A DNA stretch of 64,000 nucleotides, taken from assembly GCF_003026365.1 (NCBI RefSeq), contig NZ_PYOM01000004.1, positions 62,001 through 126,000 on the forward strand. Direction: 5' to 3'. The translations under genes were made by a program, and so were the position numbers. This document shows positions 20,192 through 29,971 of the stretch, one piece after another. The DNA comes from Photobacterium angustum. Its GTDB lineage: Bacteria > Pseudomonadota > Gammaproteobacteria > Enterobacterales > Vibrionaceae. Each line of letters starts with the position of its first letter. Within the stretch, counting starts at the first letter, position 1. Below the pieces are notes generated by a model that had not been told where the DNA came from, did not search any database, and saw only the letters and a list, made by a program, of their open reading frames with translations.

Positions 20192-21091
20192 ATGTTCTCC
20201 GGATTTTTACTGATCTTTTTACCGCTTGTGATTGGTTACCTCATACCCGTTCATAGTAAAAAGATCCTCAATTTTATTAATATTCAAACCAGCCGTTTAG
20301 TTTTATTGATCTTGGCATTGATGGGACTAAGCCTTGCAGGGCTCGATAATCTAAGCCAAAACCTCAACCAAATTTTGCTCTACACACTGACCTTTTTTGG
20401 CTGTATCAGTACTTGTAATCTATTCGTCTTACCAATGATCGATCGCTTTATGCCAATCGCATCTGATCATAAACAACATAAATTACCTATCCTGCATATG
20501 ATGGCAGAGTCACTGAAATTAGTGTTGGTTGTTGCTAGCGGTTTGTTGGTGGGATTGCTACTAAATTTCGATCTATCATGGATATCACAAGCCAGTGAGA
20601 TTATTTTGTTACTCTTACTGTTCTTTATTGGTATTCAGCTACGTAACAGTGGCATGACACTCAAGCAAATCGTGTTAAATAAGAAAGGGGCGACGATTGC
20701 ATTGGTGATGATTGTGACGTCTTTTTGTGGTGGTATTATCGCTGCACTACTGCTCGATTTACCTATCAATCACGGTTTAGCCATGGCATCAGGTTTTGGC
20801 TGGTATTCGCTGGCAGGCATCTTAATAGGTGATAGCTTAGGCAGTGTATTAGGTGGTGCAGCACTGCTCAATGAGTTATTGAGAGAAATGTTAGCTTTAG
20901 TGTTAATACCGCTGTTAATACAACGCTACCCTAACACTGCAATAGGTTATGCTGGCGCGACAGCAATGGACTTTACCCTACCCGTTATTCAAAACTCAGG
21001 CGGCATTCGTTGTGTACCTGTCGCCATTGTTAGTGGCTTTATTTTAAGTTTATTAGTCCCTGTGCTGATCTTGTTTTTTGTCTCGTTATAA
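20192..21091 (+). CDS. lysO: LysO-family lysine exporter
   Basis: The 299 residues form an all-membrane protein of the same length and pattern as E. coli LysO (YbjE, formerly DUF340), which exports L-lysine and confers thialysine resistance. Recognisable blocks are SGFGWYSLAGILIGDSLGS, LLNELLREMLALVLIPLL and GATAMDFTLPVIQNSGG. The ATG follows AGGAATACT. It is transcribed alone and convergent with the next gene. No lysine riboswitch was recognised upstream. Confidence 0.88.
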   Translation: MFSGFLLIFLPLVIGYLIPVHSKKILNFINIQTSRLVLLILALMGLSLAGLDNLSQNLNQILLYTLTFFGCISTCNLFVLPMIDRFMPIASDHKQHKLPILHMMAESLKLVLVVASGLLVGLLLNFDLSWISQASEIILLLLLFFIGIQLRNSGMTLKQIVLNKKGATIALVMIVTSFCGGIIAALLLDLPINHGLAMASGFGWYSLAGILIGDSLGSVLGGAALLNELLREMLALVLIPLLIQRYPNTAIGYAGATAMDFTLPVIQNSGGIRCVPVAIVSGFILSLLVPVLILFFVSL

Positions 21092-21119
21092 TTAGTCTAT
21101 TGATAATAGATATTCAATA

Positions 21120-21150
21120 AAAAGGCGGAGCAAAATTATACTCCACCTTT
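21120..21150. terminator. Terminator between lysO and the sulfatase-fold gene
   Basis: AAAAGG-GGAG / CTCC-CCTTTT stem with a long loop lies between the convergent stops, with T or A runs on both sides. Confidence 0.7.
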
Positions 21151-21175
21151 TATTGTTATCACTTATCTCACTAGG

Positions 21176-22678
21176 CTAGCGTGATATTTTTACCGCAGGA
21201 TCTGACGCTAAATCGTTAAAGTTAACCATCTTCGTATAGTTAAATACTTTGATATTTTTATCGTTAATTTGATCTATGGATAGCGGTACCACCTTTTTCG
21301 AAGTGATCCCAGTCCAATCAGAAAATAGTGATAAAAAGTGATAAGCACTAACTTGCTTTTTAAACATCTCATGTTGCTTACTATCACTTGATAGAATAAA
21401 GAATGGCACTTCAAAATTTGATTTATGATCAGCTCCGTGTACTAAATAAACATCTTTTCCTTTGTTATTTTTATCGCTTAAACCATGATCAGAGAAATAC
21501 ATTAATGAATATGATTGATGACTATTTTTTAATATCCCTACTATATTTTTCATTAATTCATCAAATTCGCGATATGTTGATAAATAACAAGATAATTGTT
21601 TATCTTTTAAATGATAGTCATCATGTTTTATTCGGCGACAGAATTTTGCGTGTGATCCCATTAAATGAACAACAATCAACTTATGCTGCTTAGTTGGTTC
21701 CAACAAAGCCTGTTTAAATAAAGGTAATAAGTCGGAGTCTTGATAATTAATTGAACCATTAAAACTGCCATTTTTCAAAAAATGCATTTCATTACTTAAA
21801 ATTGCAAATTTTGAAATAGGCGTATCATAACGTCCTATTTTTCCTTGATTAGATAACCAGTATGTTTTGAATCCTGCGCTATTAGCAAGGTTAATAAAGT
21901 TAATATTAGGTTTAAACGTTAGCCCTTGGCTTAAGGAAAGCGTACGTGGTAATGAAGTTGTTGTGTTTGGTGCCGTTGAAATATAACCATTCAAAAACAA
22001 GCCATTGGCAGTATCTAAGTACGGAGTTGTCTTCGCTGGATAGCCATATAATGACATATAGTCACGACGCATACTCTCACCAATAACAACAATATAGTTT
22101 TGATATTGAGGTGTAACCTGCTGAATGTCTAGATTAACTTTATGCGAGAAAGCAGCCTCAAGTGCCTTTTCTTGCACAAAATAATCAGTAACAGATTGAT
22201 AACCGCGAACAAAAAGATGGTTATAAGGTGAAAAATAGAGAAGTACCAAACCAATGACTAACGGAATATCATGTTTAAGTTGATAAGATGTTTTTTTAAA
22301 TGCAAAGACAATAATTAAAATAAATAAACTGACTGACCAAGGAATAATATCCGATGGAATATTTGAGATAAATTCTAATGCTTCTTGATTATTAGTATCT
22401 AATAATGATGCAACAGAGCCAATATTAGGTGAACCATAAATCATACCCACAGGTAGATAAAGCCAACTTATAATAAATAATGGCAATAACAAGTTGTATT
22501 TAACTCGCTTATATCCTGCAAGAATCATAACACCAACAAAATAAATCAACAATGTTAACAAATAATTATGATGCTTTGCTCCCATTGCAGTTGTCGATAA
22601 TACAACAAGAAAAAATGATATTATAAGATCAAAGAGAAAATGCTTATTTTTTATAAGCATTCTTATTTTTTGTTTCAC
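21176..22678 (-). CDS. CptA/OpgE-type phosphoethanolamine transferase-like protein
   Basis: The 500 residues comprise about five N-terminal membrane segments and a periplasmic alkaline-phosphatase-fold domain. Motifs are VIGESMRRDYMSLYGYP (nucleophile Ser after GE), TSLPRTLS, VVHLMGSHAKF, YFSDHGLSD (metal-binding Asp-His) and VHGADHKSNFEVPFF. The family transfers phosphoethanolamine to lipopolysaccharide core or periplasmic glucans. It is more divergent than the gene at the left edge, so the acceptor is unclear. Translation probably starts at GTG 22678; an ATG six codons later is also possible. It is transcribed alone, with very AT-rich codon use. Confidence 0.8.
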   Translation of the reverse strand: MKQKIRMLIKNKHFLFDLIISFFLVVLSTTAMGAKHHNYLLTLLIYFVGVMILAGYKRVKYNLLLPLFIISWLYLPVGMIYGSPNIGSVASLLDTNNQEALEFISNIPSDIIPWSVSLFILIIVFAFKKTSYQLKHDIPLVIGLVLLYFSPYNHLFVRGYQSVTDYFVQEKALEAAFSHKVNLDIQQVTPQYQNYIVVIGESMRRDYMSLYGYPAKTTPYLDTANGLFLNGYISTAPNTTTSLPRTLSLSQGLTFKPNINFINLANSAGFKTYWLSNQGKIGRYDTPISKFAILSNEMHFLKNGSFNGSINYQDSDLLPLFKQALLEPTKQHKLIVVHLMGSHAKFCRRIKHDDYHLKDKQLSCYLSTYREFDELMKNIVGILKNSHQSYSLMYFSDHGLSDKNNKGKDVYLVHGADHKSNFEVPFFILSSDSKQHEMFKKQVSAYHFLSLFSDWTGITSKKVVPLSIDQINDKNIKVFNYTKMVNFNDLASDPAVKISR

Positions 22679-22735
22679 GGTATGCCACGATATTCTAAAA
22701 ACGAAGTGGCAGATATTAACATATAAAAAAAAGAA

Positions 22736-22758
22736 AAAGGCACGTTTAACGTGCCTTT
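22736..22758 (-). terminator. Terminator of the CPA1 antiporter gene
   Basis: AAAGGCACGTT and its exact complement flank one T. The minus-strand 3' side is T-rich. It lies just past the antiporter stop at 22784. Confidence 0.85.
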
Positions 22759-22783
22759 GTCATTATGATGATAGTTAGAAGAA

Positions 22784-24610
22784 CTAAGCTTCTGTTTTTA
22801 TATCTTTAACTTCTTCTGAAACTTTTAATTCTTTAATTAAAGAAACTATCGTCCAACCCGCCTTCACAACAAATTCATCGCTAATCGTATATGTGTAAAT
22901 GTAACCTTTAGGATCAATCGCAAACATTGGAATAAGTTGGCTTGCTTTATACTGCGTGTAATAATCTTCTAACGTAAAGTTATCACTCAACTTAGTATGT
23001 TTAATCTCACCACCTTGGTTTATCAAACTCGCTAATTTCTTATAGCTAATATCTTCACCAAATAAAGCTGCACCATTATGCGCTTGAGATGCTGAATGTT
23101 TCTCTAAACCACTATTATGGCGGCGCCCGTTCAAACGAAACACATTACGGCTACCAAAGTCACTTTCAAAGTGCATAGCTGCGACTGCATTAAAATGCTT
23201 ATCTGGTGTTAACGCTAATAAGTGACCAATACCAATCACATCTAAATACTCATCCGCATGGCTTGATACGGCATTACCGTAATAGATTTCAAGCCCTGCC
23301 ATACGTGCAGCACGAATATAATCCCAGTTAGAGTCTGTCACCACTACACGGCAATCATATTTTCTTAATGCTAACGCAATAGTGCGCGCAACGTCATTAG
23401 CACCAACAACAAGAAAGCCTTTCGGTGATGGCTCTGCGACACCTAATAGTTTCGCCATTGGACGTGCAGTTAAACTTTGTAAAACAACCGTTCCAATAAT
23501 CACCATAAAGGTTAATGGAACTAATAGTTCAGCACCTACTACCCCATCGTTTGAAAGCTTTAATGCAAACAATGCTGAAATAGCTGCTGCAACAATACCT
23601 CTTGGCGCTACCCACGCTAAAAACAGTTTTTCTTTGAAAGCTAACTGACTAAACATAGTTGAAACGAAAATCGATACAGGGCGCGACACAAGTTGAATCA
23701 CCACAAATACAGCGATCGATCCCCAACCTAATGTATGGAAGTCAGACATTTGAATACGTGATGCCAAGATCAAGAACAAACCAGAAATCAGTAAGATTGT
23801 TAAGTTTTCTTTAAAGTGCAAAATATGCTGAATATTGACGTCTTTCGCATTCGCCAACCACATACCCATCACTGTGACAGCTAGTAATCCTGCTTCTGGT
23901 TCTAGCGCATTTGCACCTGAAAATACTCCAAGTACTAATGCTAAAACAGCAAAAGGTTGGAGGTATTCTGGTAATAAATGACGACGTAACACATGTGCTA
24001 ATAGCCAACCTGCTACACCACCGAGTACCAAGCCCACCAGCAACATAAGACCAAAAACTTCAACACTATGGATGGTGCTACTAGAGACGATAAACTCATA
24101 AACAATAACAACGAAAATTGCACCAATGGGATCAATTAAAATCCCTTCCCACCGTAAAATATTAGCAAGCTTGGCTTGTGGCCTAACGGTACGTAATAGC
24201 GGCACAATCACCGTTGGCCCAGTTACAACGGTCATAGATCCAAACAGCAAGGCTAATGGCCAACTAAAATCCAATAAATAATGAGTAGCGACACTGGTGA
24301 TCATCCATGTAATGATCGCCCCAACAGTGACAATAGATTTTACATTACGCCTTACATTTTTAATTTCATCAAAATTTAGAGTCAAGCTGCCTTCAAATAG
24401 AATCACAGCAACTGATAATGAAATTAATGGAAACAGTAAATCACCAAATAAAATATTAGGATTAAATACTCCTGTCACAGGCCCTATTATTAATCCAGCC
24501 ATCAATAATAATAATATCGCAGGCAATTTCATTCGCCATGCTAACCATTGACAGCTAAGGCCTAAAACACCCAGTCCTGCGATAGTTAGGCCAATCATTT
24601 CTTCATGCAT
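22784..24610 (-). CDS. CPA1-type cation:proton antiporter with TrkA-N domain
   Basis: The 608 residues have an N-terminal Na+/H+ exchanger domain of about 12 membrane segments (LPAILLLLMAGLIIGPVTG, VILFEGSLTLN, VTGPTVIVPLLRTVRPQ, WVAPRGIVAAAISALFAL). A cytosolic Rossmann domain follows (GFLVVGANDVARTIALALRK, residues about 400-510). This layout is typical of NhaP/KefB-like antiporters that exchange Na+ or K+ for H+ and may be gated by nucleotides. The start is ATG 24610; Shine-Dalgarno support is weak and an in-frame ATG follows four codons later. It is transcribed alone from a promoter region with an 8-bp inverted repeat at 24670. Confidence 0.88.
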   Translation of the reverse strand: MHEEMIGLTIAGLGVLGLSCQWLAWRMKLPAILLLLMAGLIIGPVTGVFNPNILFGDLLFPLISLSVAVILFEGSLTLNFDEIKNVRRNVKSIVTVGAIITWMITSVATHYLLDFSWPLALLFGSMTVVTGPTVIVPLLRTVRPQAKLANILRWEGILIDPIGAIFVVIVYEFIVSSSTIHSVEVFGLMLLVGLVLGGVAGWLLAHVLRRHLLPEYLQPFAVLALVLGVFSGANALEPEAGLLAVTVMGMWLANAKDVNIQHILHFKENLTILLISGLFLILASRIQMSDFHTLGWGSIAVFVVIQLVSRPVSIFVSTMFSQLAFKEKLFLAWVAPRGIVAAAISALFALKLSNDGVVGAELLVPLTFMVIIGTVVLQSLTARPMAKLLGVAEPSPKGFLVVGANDVARTIALALRKYDCRVVVTDSNWDYIRAARMAGLEIYYGNAVSSHADEYLDVIGIGHLLALTPDKHFNAVAAMHFESDFGSRNVFRLNGRRHNSGLEKHSASQAHNGAALFGEDISYKKLASLINQGGEIKHTKLSDNFTLEDYYTQYKASQLIPMFAIDPKGYIYTYTISDEFVVKAGWTIVSLIKELKVSEEVKDIKTEA

Positions 24611-24958
24611 GAGGTCATACTCTATAGCTTAATACACATCACATTATTTATGTGATTTTAAAATATAACGAATATAGCTCCCTATATTCTTATCTGCCCA
24701 ATATAGTTAAAAGCCATTACTTACCACTATCTGACTAATAAATAGTTTTTGAGTTCAACCTTATCATTTTGTTGCTCATATTTAGAGAAAACCAGCATAC
24801 AACTTAATAATTATGCTAATAAAAAGTAATAATAATTCACAACACATACAAGAAAGGGATTAAAAATGGGACACTGATACCATAAATAATCATTTTTTAT
24901 TGTTAATAAGAATACATATGCATATTCTCGCTTGACTTTTACTATTAAACTATTCTTT
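24611..24958. other. Region between the antiporter and a small hypothetical gene
   Basis: These 348 bases are AT-rich. The only structure noted is the inverted repeat at 24670-24689. Confidence 0.45.
24670..24689. promoter_or_regulatory. Inverted repeat upstream of the antiporter
   Basis: GAATATAG-CTCC-CTATATTC is a perfect 8-bp repeat with a four-base spacer, 60 bases upstream of the antiporter ATG. Position and symmetry suggest an operator; the regulator is unknown. Confidence 0.4.
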
Positions 24959-25177
24959 ATGGCTATTTTAACAATAAATCTCAATAGTGATGAAAAGCTC
25001 ATCGCTGATATACCACTAAATCGCGAATTACAATTATGGAAAACAATTGCGATAGCTCTCAACTCAATTGATGAGGATGAGCGAGACTGTACCTTGTGTA
25101 TTGATGAACACTCATTCCAACTGACTTACTACCTTAGTGAGTTAATTTACTCTCAATACCAACACTATTTCTTATAA
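24959..25177 (+). CDS. Small hypothetical protein
   Basis: This 72-residue acidic reading frame runs from ATG 24959 (MAILTINLNSDEKLIADIPL) to a stop 40 bases before a terminator, which supports its being a gene. It contains two Cys (CTLC) and no membrane segment. No Shine-Dalgarno sequence is visible; a TTG at 24932 would add nine residues. I do not recognise the family. Confidence 0.5.
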   Translation: MAILTINLNSDEKLIADIPLNRELQLWKTIAIALNSIDEDERDCTLCIDEHSFQLTYYLSELIYSQYQHYFL

Positions 25178-25217
25178 ACCACTTTGATATATCGTGATTT
25201 ATTACTCTTTAATAGTA

Positions 25218-25245
25218 AAAAAGCCGATATTACTATCGGCTTTTC
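25218..25245. terminator. Bidirectional terminator before dbpA
   Basis: AAAAGCCGATA / TATCGGCTTTT forms a strong stem between the convergent small gene and dbpA, with T-runs on both strands. Confidence 0.85.
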
Positions 25246-25275
25246 TTTTGACTTTGTATTCGATTGAATGAGTAC

Positions 25276-26661
25276 TTAGCGTAATTGACGAGAGCGGAAG
25301 TTACGACCTTTAATTCGACCATTTTCTAACTTCTTCAATGCAGCACGTGCAACTTCACGCTTCACTGCTACATAAGCACAGAAATCAAAGACATTAATTT
25401 TACCCACATCACTACCAGCGATACCATTTTCACCCGTCAATGCACCTAAAATATCACCCGGACGCACTTTCTGTTTTTTACCGCCATCAATCATTAACGT
25501 TACCATTTCAGGGCGGAACGTTGGTTGATCTAATAAATGCTCGGCTGGTAACGCTTCACCTGAGATTGGGCGATCAAGGTAATCTTCAAGTAATGCGACT
25601 TTATAATGCTCTTTATCGCTAAATAACGAACAAGCAATACCTTTACTACCTGCACGGCCTGTACGACCAATACGGTGCACATGCACTTCAGTATCACGTG
25701 CTAAGTGATAGTTAATCACCGCATCAAGATTATCAATATCAAGGCCACGTGCAGCCACATCGGTTGCCACTAGAATTGAACGGCTCTTATTAGCAAACAA
25801 TACTAAAGTACGATCACGTTCACGCTGTTCTAAATCACCGTGTAATGCAATTGAGCTAAAGCCGTAATCTTCAAGATCATCAGAAATCTCTTGTGCTTCA
25901 CGCTTGGTATTACAAAAAATCACACATGATTCAGGACGGTGCTGGCTAAGTAACAAACGCACTGCGCGTAAGCGGTCATCATTACTCTCTACTTTATAGA
26001 AGTGCTGAGAGATACTGCTATTATCGTGGTTAGATTCAACTTTCACTTCAACTGGATTACGCATAATACGTTTTGCAATAGAAGCAATTTGAGTTGGATA
26101 TGTCGCACTGAACAGCAGCGTTTGGCGATCGCTTGGCGCAACATCAGTGATAGCATCTAATGAGTCTTGAAACCCCATTTCTAACATGCGGTCAGCTTCA
26201 TCAAGCACTAATGTATTTAGCTCATCTAAGCATAGAAAGCCTTTACGCACGTGTTCTTCTACACGCCCTGGCGTACCCACAATAATATGTGCACCATGCT
26301 CTAATGAACCAATCTGTGGTCCGAAAGGTGTACCGCCACATAATGTTAAAACTTTAATATTATGAATTGCACGAGCTAAGCGACGAATTTCTTTTGCGAC
26401 TTGATCAGCAAGCTCACGCGTTGGGCATAATACTAGCGTCTGCACACGAAAGCGTTTTACTTTTAGATTCTGTAGTAATCCCAAGCCAAATGCTGCTGTT
26501 TTACCTGAACCTGTTTTACCTTGAGCAATAACATCTTTTCCCTCAAGAATTAAAGGTAGGCTTTGCGCTTGGATCGGCGTCATTGCGTCGTAACCTAATG
26601 ACGTTAAGTTACTGAGCAAATCAGGGTTAAGGTTTAACGTAGAAAAAGCAGTCTGGCTCAA
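25276..26661 (-). CDS. dbpA: ATP-dependent RNA helicase DbpA
   Basis: The 461 residues carry the DEAD-box motifs in order: AQGKTGSGKTAAFGLGLLQ (Walker A), PTRELA, TPGR, DEAD, SAT, HRIGRTGRAG. The C-terminal RNA-binding domain contains DGGKKQKVRPGDILGALTG and IKGRNFRSRQL, which set DbpA apart; in E. coli it targets hairpin 92 of 23S rRNA during 50S assembly. The likely start is TTG 26661, because AGGA lies seven bases before it and E. coli DbpA begins at this point (TAFSTLN). An upstream in-frame start at 26751 would add 30 unrelated residues. Confidence 0.94.
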   Translation of the reverse strand: MSQTAFSTLNLNPDLLSNLTSLGYDAMTPIQAQSLPLILEGKDVIAQGKTGSGKTAAFGLGLLQNLKVKRFRVQTLVLCPTRELADQVAKEIRRLARAIHNIKVLTLCGGTPFGPQIGSLEHGAHIIVGTPGRVEEHVRKGFLCLDELNTLVLDEADRMLEMGFQDSLDAITDVAPSDRQTLLFSATYPTQIASIAKRIMRNPVEVKVESNHDNSSISQHFYKVESNDDRLRAVRLLLSQHRPESCVIFCNTKREAQEISDDLEDYGFSSIALHGDLEQRERDRTLVLFANKSRSILVATDVAARGLDIDNLDAVINYHLARDTEVHVHRIGRTGRAGSKGIACSLFSDKEHYKVALLEDYLDRPISGEALPAEHLLDQPTFRPEMVTLMIDGGKKQKVRPGDILGALTGENGIAGSDVGKINVFDFCAYVAVKREVARAALKKLENGRIKGRNFRSRQLR

Positions 26662-27046
26662 AATTATTTCCTGTATACAACTAACACACCATAGCGTGTT
26701 TTTAGAATATCGGCATGTTGATTTAGCAAGCATGCGTAAGGGGTGCGACACTAACAGCTAATGGTCATGCTGACAATCTACTTCAACAGGATCACCCCAT
26801 TTGTTTGTCTAACGCCGCGCTAATACCTCTTTTCATTGACCGACTAAAAACAATGCTTCGTCACATCAAGGTTATCTTTTAAAAAGTGATGCAATTCGTA
26901 TTCACTAGAATTCAACAAATAACGCTTAAAATGAATAACAAATCAAAATAATCCCCTATAATAAATAATTATATTGCCAAAATACTTATTAAGAATACAA
27001 TTCATAAAAAACACCACTCAATTGATTGATTTATGAGTTATCCCCG
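26662..27046. other. Divergent intergenic region dbpA-pilin
   Basis: These 385 AT-rich bases carry the promoters of the leftward dbpA and the rightward pilin gene. No repeat, operator or extra gene was recognised. Confidence 0.4.
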
Positions 27047-27589
27047 ATGAAAAAGAATGGTTTTACTTTAATAGAGCTTGTCGTTGTTATTGTTATTCTT
27101 GGTATTTTAGCAGTAGTCGCTGCGCCTAAGTTTATGAACCTACAAAATGATGCGAGAAATGCATCGTTAGAAGGGCTAGAAGGATCACTTAACTCTGCTC
27201 TTGGAATTACTTATTCAAAACTGACAACTATGGGTTTAGAAAACGCTCAGTATGTAACGACTCAAGCCCACTATGACGGAGCTGGTCCTGGTATTTATGG
27301 GGTAAATATTCCTTTACCTGGATGCAATAAATCACCTTGGTGTACTTTTCGATATGGTTACCCAGATGCGCACGTTAATTCATTAAAAAACCTAATTACA
27401 AATTTTTCCAATGACTGGGGAATTGGATATGATGAAAAGACTGGAAAATATAGCATCACTTTCAAGCAATTTTTAGGTAAAAGTGCTAAAGGCTGGAGCA
27501 TCGTGACACGAGATGACTGCCGTATAATATATGATTTACCTAAAAGTGCTGGCGAAAGCTATAAACTTACTTTTATTCCATGTAAATAA
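27047..27589 (+). CDS. Type IV pilin-like prepilin, lone gene
   Basis: The 180 residues start with a class III signal, MKKNG followed by FTLIELVVVIVILGILAVVA. Prepilin peptidase would cleave after Gly5 and the mature Glu5 is kept. The C-terminal part has four Cys (PGCNKSPWCTF and DDC...PCK), as in disulfide-looped pilins, and resembles MshA-like major pilins. No other pilus gene is nearby, so it depends on an assembly system elsewhere. The start is ATG 27047; an in-frame TTG at 27026 is less likely because the signal would not be N-terminal. Confidence 0.85.
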   Translation: MKKNGFTLIELVVVIVILGILAVVAAPKFMNLQNDARNASLEGLEGSLNSALGITYSKLTTMGLENAQYVTTQAHYDGAGPGIYGVNIPLPGCNKSPWCTFRYGYPDAHVNSLKNLITNFSNDWGIGYDEKTGKYSITFKQFLGKSAKGWSIVTRDDCRIIYDLPKSAGESYKLTFIPCK

Positions 27590-27595
27590 CCAAAT

Positions 27596-27626
27596 AAAAA
27601 TGCCGAGCATATTGCTCGGCATTTTT
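27596..27626. terminator. Bidirectional terminator between pilin and AGCS symporter
   Basis: AAAAATGCCGAGCA / TGCTCGGCATTTTT with a three-base loop separates the convergent genes. Confidence 0.9.
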
Positions 27627-27644
27627 CTATTTAGTAGCTATACC

Positions 27645-29174
27645 TTATTGCTTAGCAAGTTTCGCTACATCTTTACCTTGTTCTTTAATTTCACCGTTTT
27701 TCAAACGTAGTAGGTAATCTTTCAAATCACGTTTTACTTCTGGTGCCATGATGTATAGACCGACAATGTTAACCAGTGCCATTGAGAAGATCATTGCATC
27801 AGAGAAGTCGATAACAGGACCTAAGTTCATTGATGCACCGATAACAACGAAAGTACAGAACATCAGTTTAAACGCCATCTCCGCTTTCTTACTTTCACCG
27901 AATAGGTAAGTCCACGCTTTAAGGCCATAGTAAGACCAAGAAATCATTGTAGAGAAAGCAAATAGAACAACCGCGACAGCAAGTACTAGTGGGAACCAAG
28001 AGATTGAGCTACCAAATGCTGCTGAGGTTAATTCAACACCTGCCAGTCCTGAACCTAATTGACCCGTAATAATGATAACCAGCGCAGTCATAGTACAAAT
28101 CACAACCGTATCGATAAACGGTTCTAACAGAGATACATAACCTTCAGAAATAGGCTCTTTGGTTTTTACTGCTGAGTGAGCAATCGCCGCTGAACCCACA
28201 CCCGCTTCGTTCGAGAACGCCGCACGTTTAAAGCCTTGAATTAGCACACCAATCACACCACCCGTAATACCTTCACCGGTAAATGCACCATTAATAATTT
28301 GTGCGAAAGCGTCATCAATCAGATTGTAGTTCATCGCTAGAATAACGACTGCTGCACCAACATAGGTAATCGCCATGAATGGAACAACTTTCGCTGTTAC
28401 TTTTGCAATCGACTTAATACCACCAATGATAACGAATGCCACCAATAGCGCGAGGATTAAGCCAAACAACCAACCTTTATCAGCAAAGAAAGATAAGTCG
28501 CCACCCGTTACACCAACAACTTGCTTATACGCTTGGTTGGCTTGGAACATGTTACCGCCGCCTAACGCGCCACCAATCGCAAAGATTGAAAAGAGAACCG
28601 CAAGCGTACGACCTAATGCTGCATTACCACGTTTTTCTAAACCTTGGCTTAGGTAGTACATAGGACCACCAGAGACAGTGCCATCTGGATTATAAGTACG
28701 GTATTTAACTGCAAGTGAACACTCAACAAATTTAGTCGACATGCCCAGTAAGCCAGCAAGGATCATCCAAAACGTTGCACCGGCGCCACCAATTGTCACA
28801 GCAACAGCAACACCTGCGATATTACCTAGACCAACAGTACCAGAAAGCGCTGTCGATAAAGCCTGAAATGGCGTGACATCACCACTGTCTTTAGGATCAG
28901 CATAATCCCCTTTAACAATTTTAACGGCATGTTTAAAACCACGAATATTAATAAAACCCATGTAAGCGGTAAAAAATACAGCAGCTATTACAAGCCAAAG
29001 TACAATCCACGGCGCTTGAACATCAGTAAAAGGAAGAGGAATAGAGGAGAAAATCATTCCAACAAAAGGGTTAACAATAGGGGCAACAACTTCATTAATC
29101 TTCTCATCGAGAGAGCTAGCAAAGGTGCTACCTGATGCGCCAAGCATGGCAGCTGTCATTAAAATTTTATTCAT
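27645..29174 (-). CDS. Sodium:alanine/glycine symporter (AGCS family)
   Basis: The 509 residues match AGCS symporters such as DagA/AlsT. Motifs are [21 protein letters not shown] (substrate and Na+ site), [31 protein letters not shown] and [20 protein letters not shown]. About 10-11 membrane segments follow a short N-terminal hydrophobic stretch. It takes up alanine or glycine with Na+. The ATG follows AAGGATGTTGT. It is transcribed alone, with a 20-bp inverted repeat about 110 bases upstream. Confidence 0.92.
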   Translation of the reverse strand: MNKILMTAAMLGASGSTFASSLDEKINEVVAPIVNPFVGMIFSSIPLPFTDVQAPWIVLWLVIAAVFFTAYMGFINIRGFKHAVKIVKGDYADPKDSGDVTPFQALSTALSGTVGLGNIAGVAVAVTIGGAGATFWMILAGLLGMSTKFVECSLAVKYRTYNPDGTVSGGPMYYLSQGLEKRGNAALGRTLAVLFSIFAIGGALGGGNMFQANQAYKQVVGVTGGDLSFFADKGWLFGLILALLVAFVIIGGIKSIAKVTAKVVPFMAITYVGAAVVILAMNYNLIDDAFAQIINGAFTGEGITGGVIGVLIQGFKRAAFSNEAGVGSAAIAHSAVKTKEPISEGYVSLLEPFIDTVVICTMTALVIIITGQLGSGLAGVELTSAAFGSSISWFPLVLAVAVVLFAFSTMISWSYYGLKAWTYLFGESKKAEMAFKLMFCTFVVIGASMNLGPVIDFSDAMIFSMALVNIVGLYIMAPEVKRDLKDYLLRLKNGEIKEQGKDVAKLAKQ

Positions 29175-29283
29175 ACAACATCCTTGTTTGAATGTTCAAC
29201 ATTCATATTTATAGTTTTTACATTGTGTTTACACTTTTAACATAGCAACATCCTAAATTTGAATAAAGCCCCTATCATAAAAG

Positions 29284-29303
29284 TATGAAACAAGCGTTTC
29301 ATA
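29284..29303. promoter_or_regulatory. Inverted repeat upstream of the AGCS symporter
   Basis: TATGAAAC-AAGC-GTTTCATA is a perfect 8-bp repeat 110 bases upstream of the symporter ATG. It looks like an operator for an unidentified regulator. Confidence 0.4.
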
Positions 29304-29730
29304 TAACAAAAACAACAATCAACTTACTTATCAACAAAGGACTGTAAATATAGAAACCAATTAAAAACAATAGGATAAAAACAAAAAGGCAGGCAATGAC
29401 GCTATTTTAAGGATGGGAATTCAACAAGCGGATGAGAATAAGAATTATATAAATCGCATATCTCTTACAAAAAAAAGCGCGAATTATGGGGAATATCTTA
29501 CACAGATTAGTATTTTTATCTGTATAAATGAGATGAATATCGGATAAAGAAAAGAGTAACAGCACAAAATAAAGAATAAAAAATCAATATTGGTGAATAT
29601 AAAAACAATAAAATAACCTAGATAGCCTTGCTGGAGCGAGTTTTTACCATGAAATAATATTCTTCATATTTACGGCTAACCCCCTTTAAAAATAGAATGA
29701 TCAGCCGAAAATAAAACAAAAATCAACTTA

Positions 29731-29817
29731 TTAAACTGAAACAGCAAGTAGCGGAATACCGATCCAAAGTACGGATGCAAAAATTAAAAAAAAGAAATAA
29801 GTAGACTTAAATGACAT
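29731..29817 (-). CDS. 28-residue single-span membrane peptide
   Basis: ATG 29817 opens a 28-codon frame beginning MSFKSTYFFFLIFASV, with one hydrophobic span through WIGIPLLAV and almost no soluble part. AAAAGG lies eight bases before the ATG. It sits alone between the AGCS symporter and the trpS leader. Small membrane proteins of this kind often modulate transporters or respiratory enzymes, but no family was recognised and the function is unknown. Confidence 0.5.
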   Translation of the reverse strand: MSFKSTYFFFLIFASVLWIGIPLLAVSV

Positions 29818-29971
29818 AATTTAGACCTTTTCGCAATCTTAATATGCTGCATTTTATACCTTTTAGTAATTATCGTATGTTCAAAAAATCAGTGGTTAGT
29901 TTTCAATTTTAGTAAACAAAACAAAGCATAAAATGCTTGATATAAAAATATTAAGGGAATATTGTTCCTCT

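Larger units (their letters stand above)
29175..29932. other. AT-rich gap between the AGCS gene and the trpS leader
   Basis: This 758-base stretch contains an inverted repeat near the AGCS promoter and one small membrane peptide gene at 29731-29817. The rest shows no gene. Confidence 0.5.
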
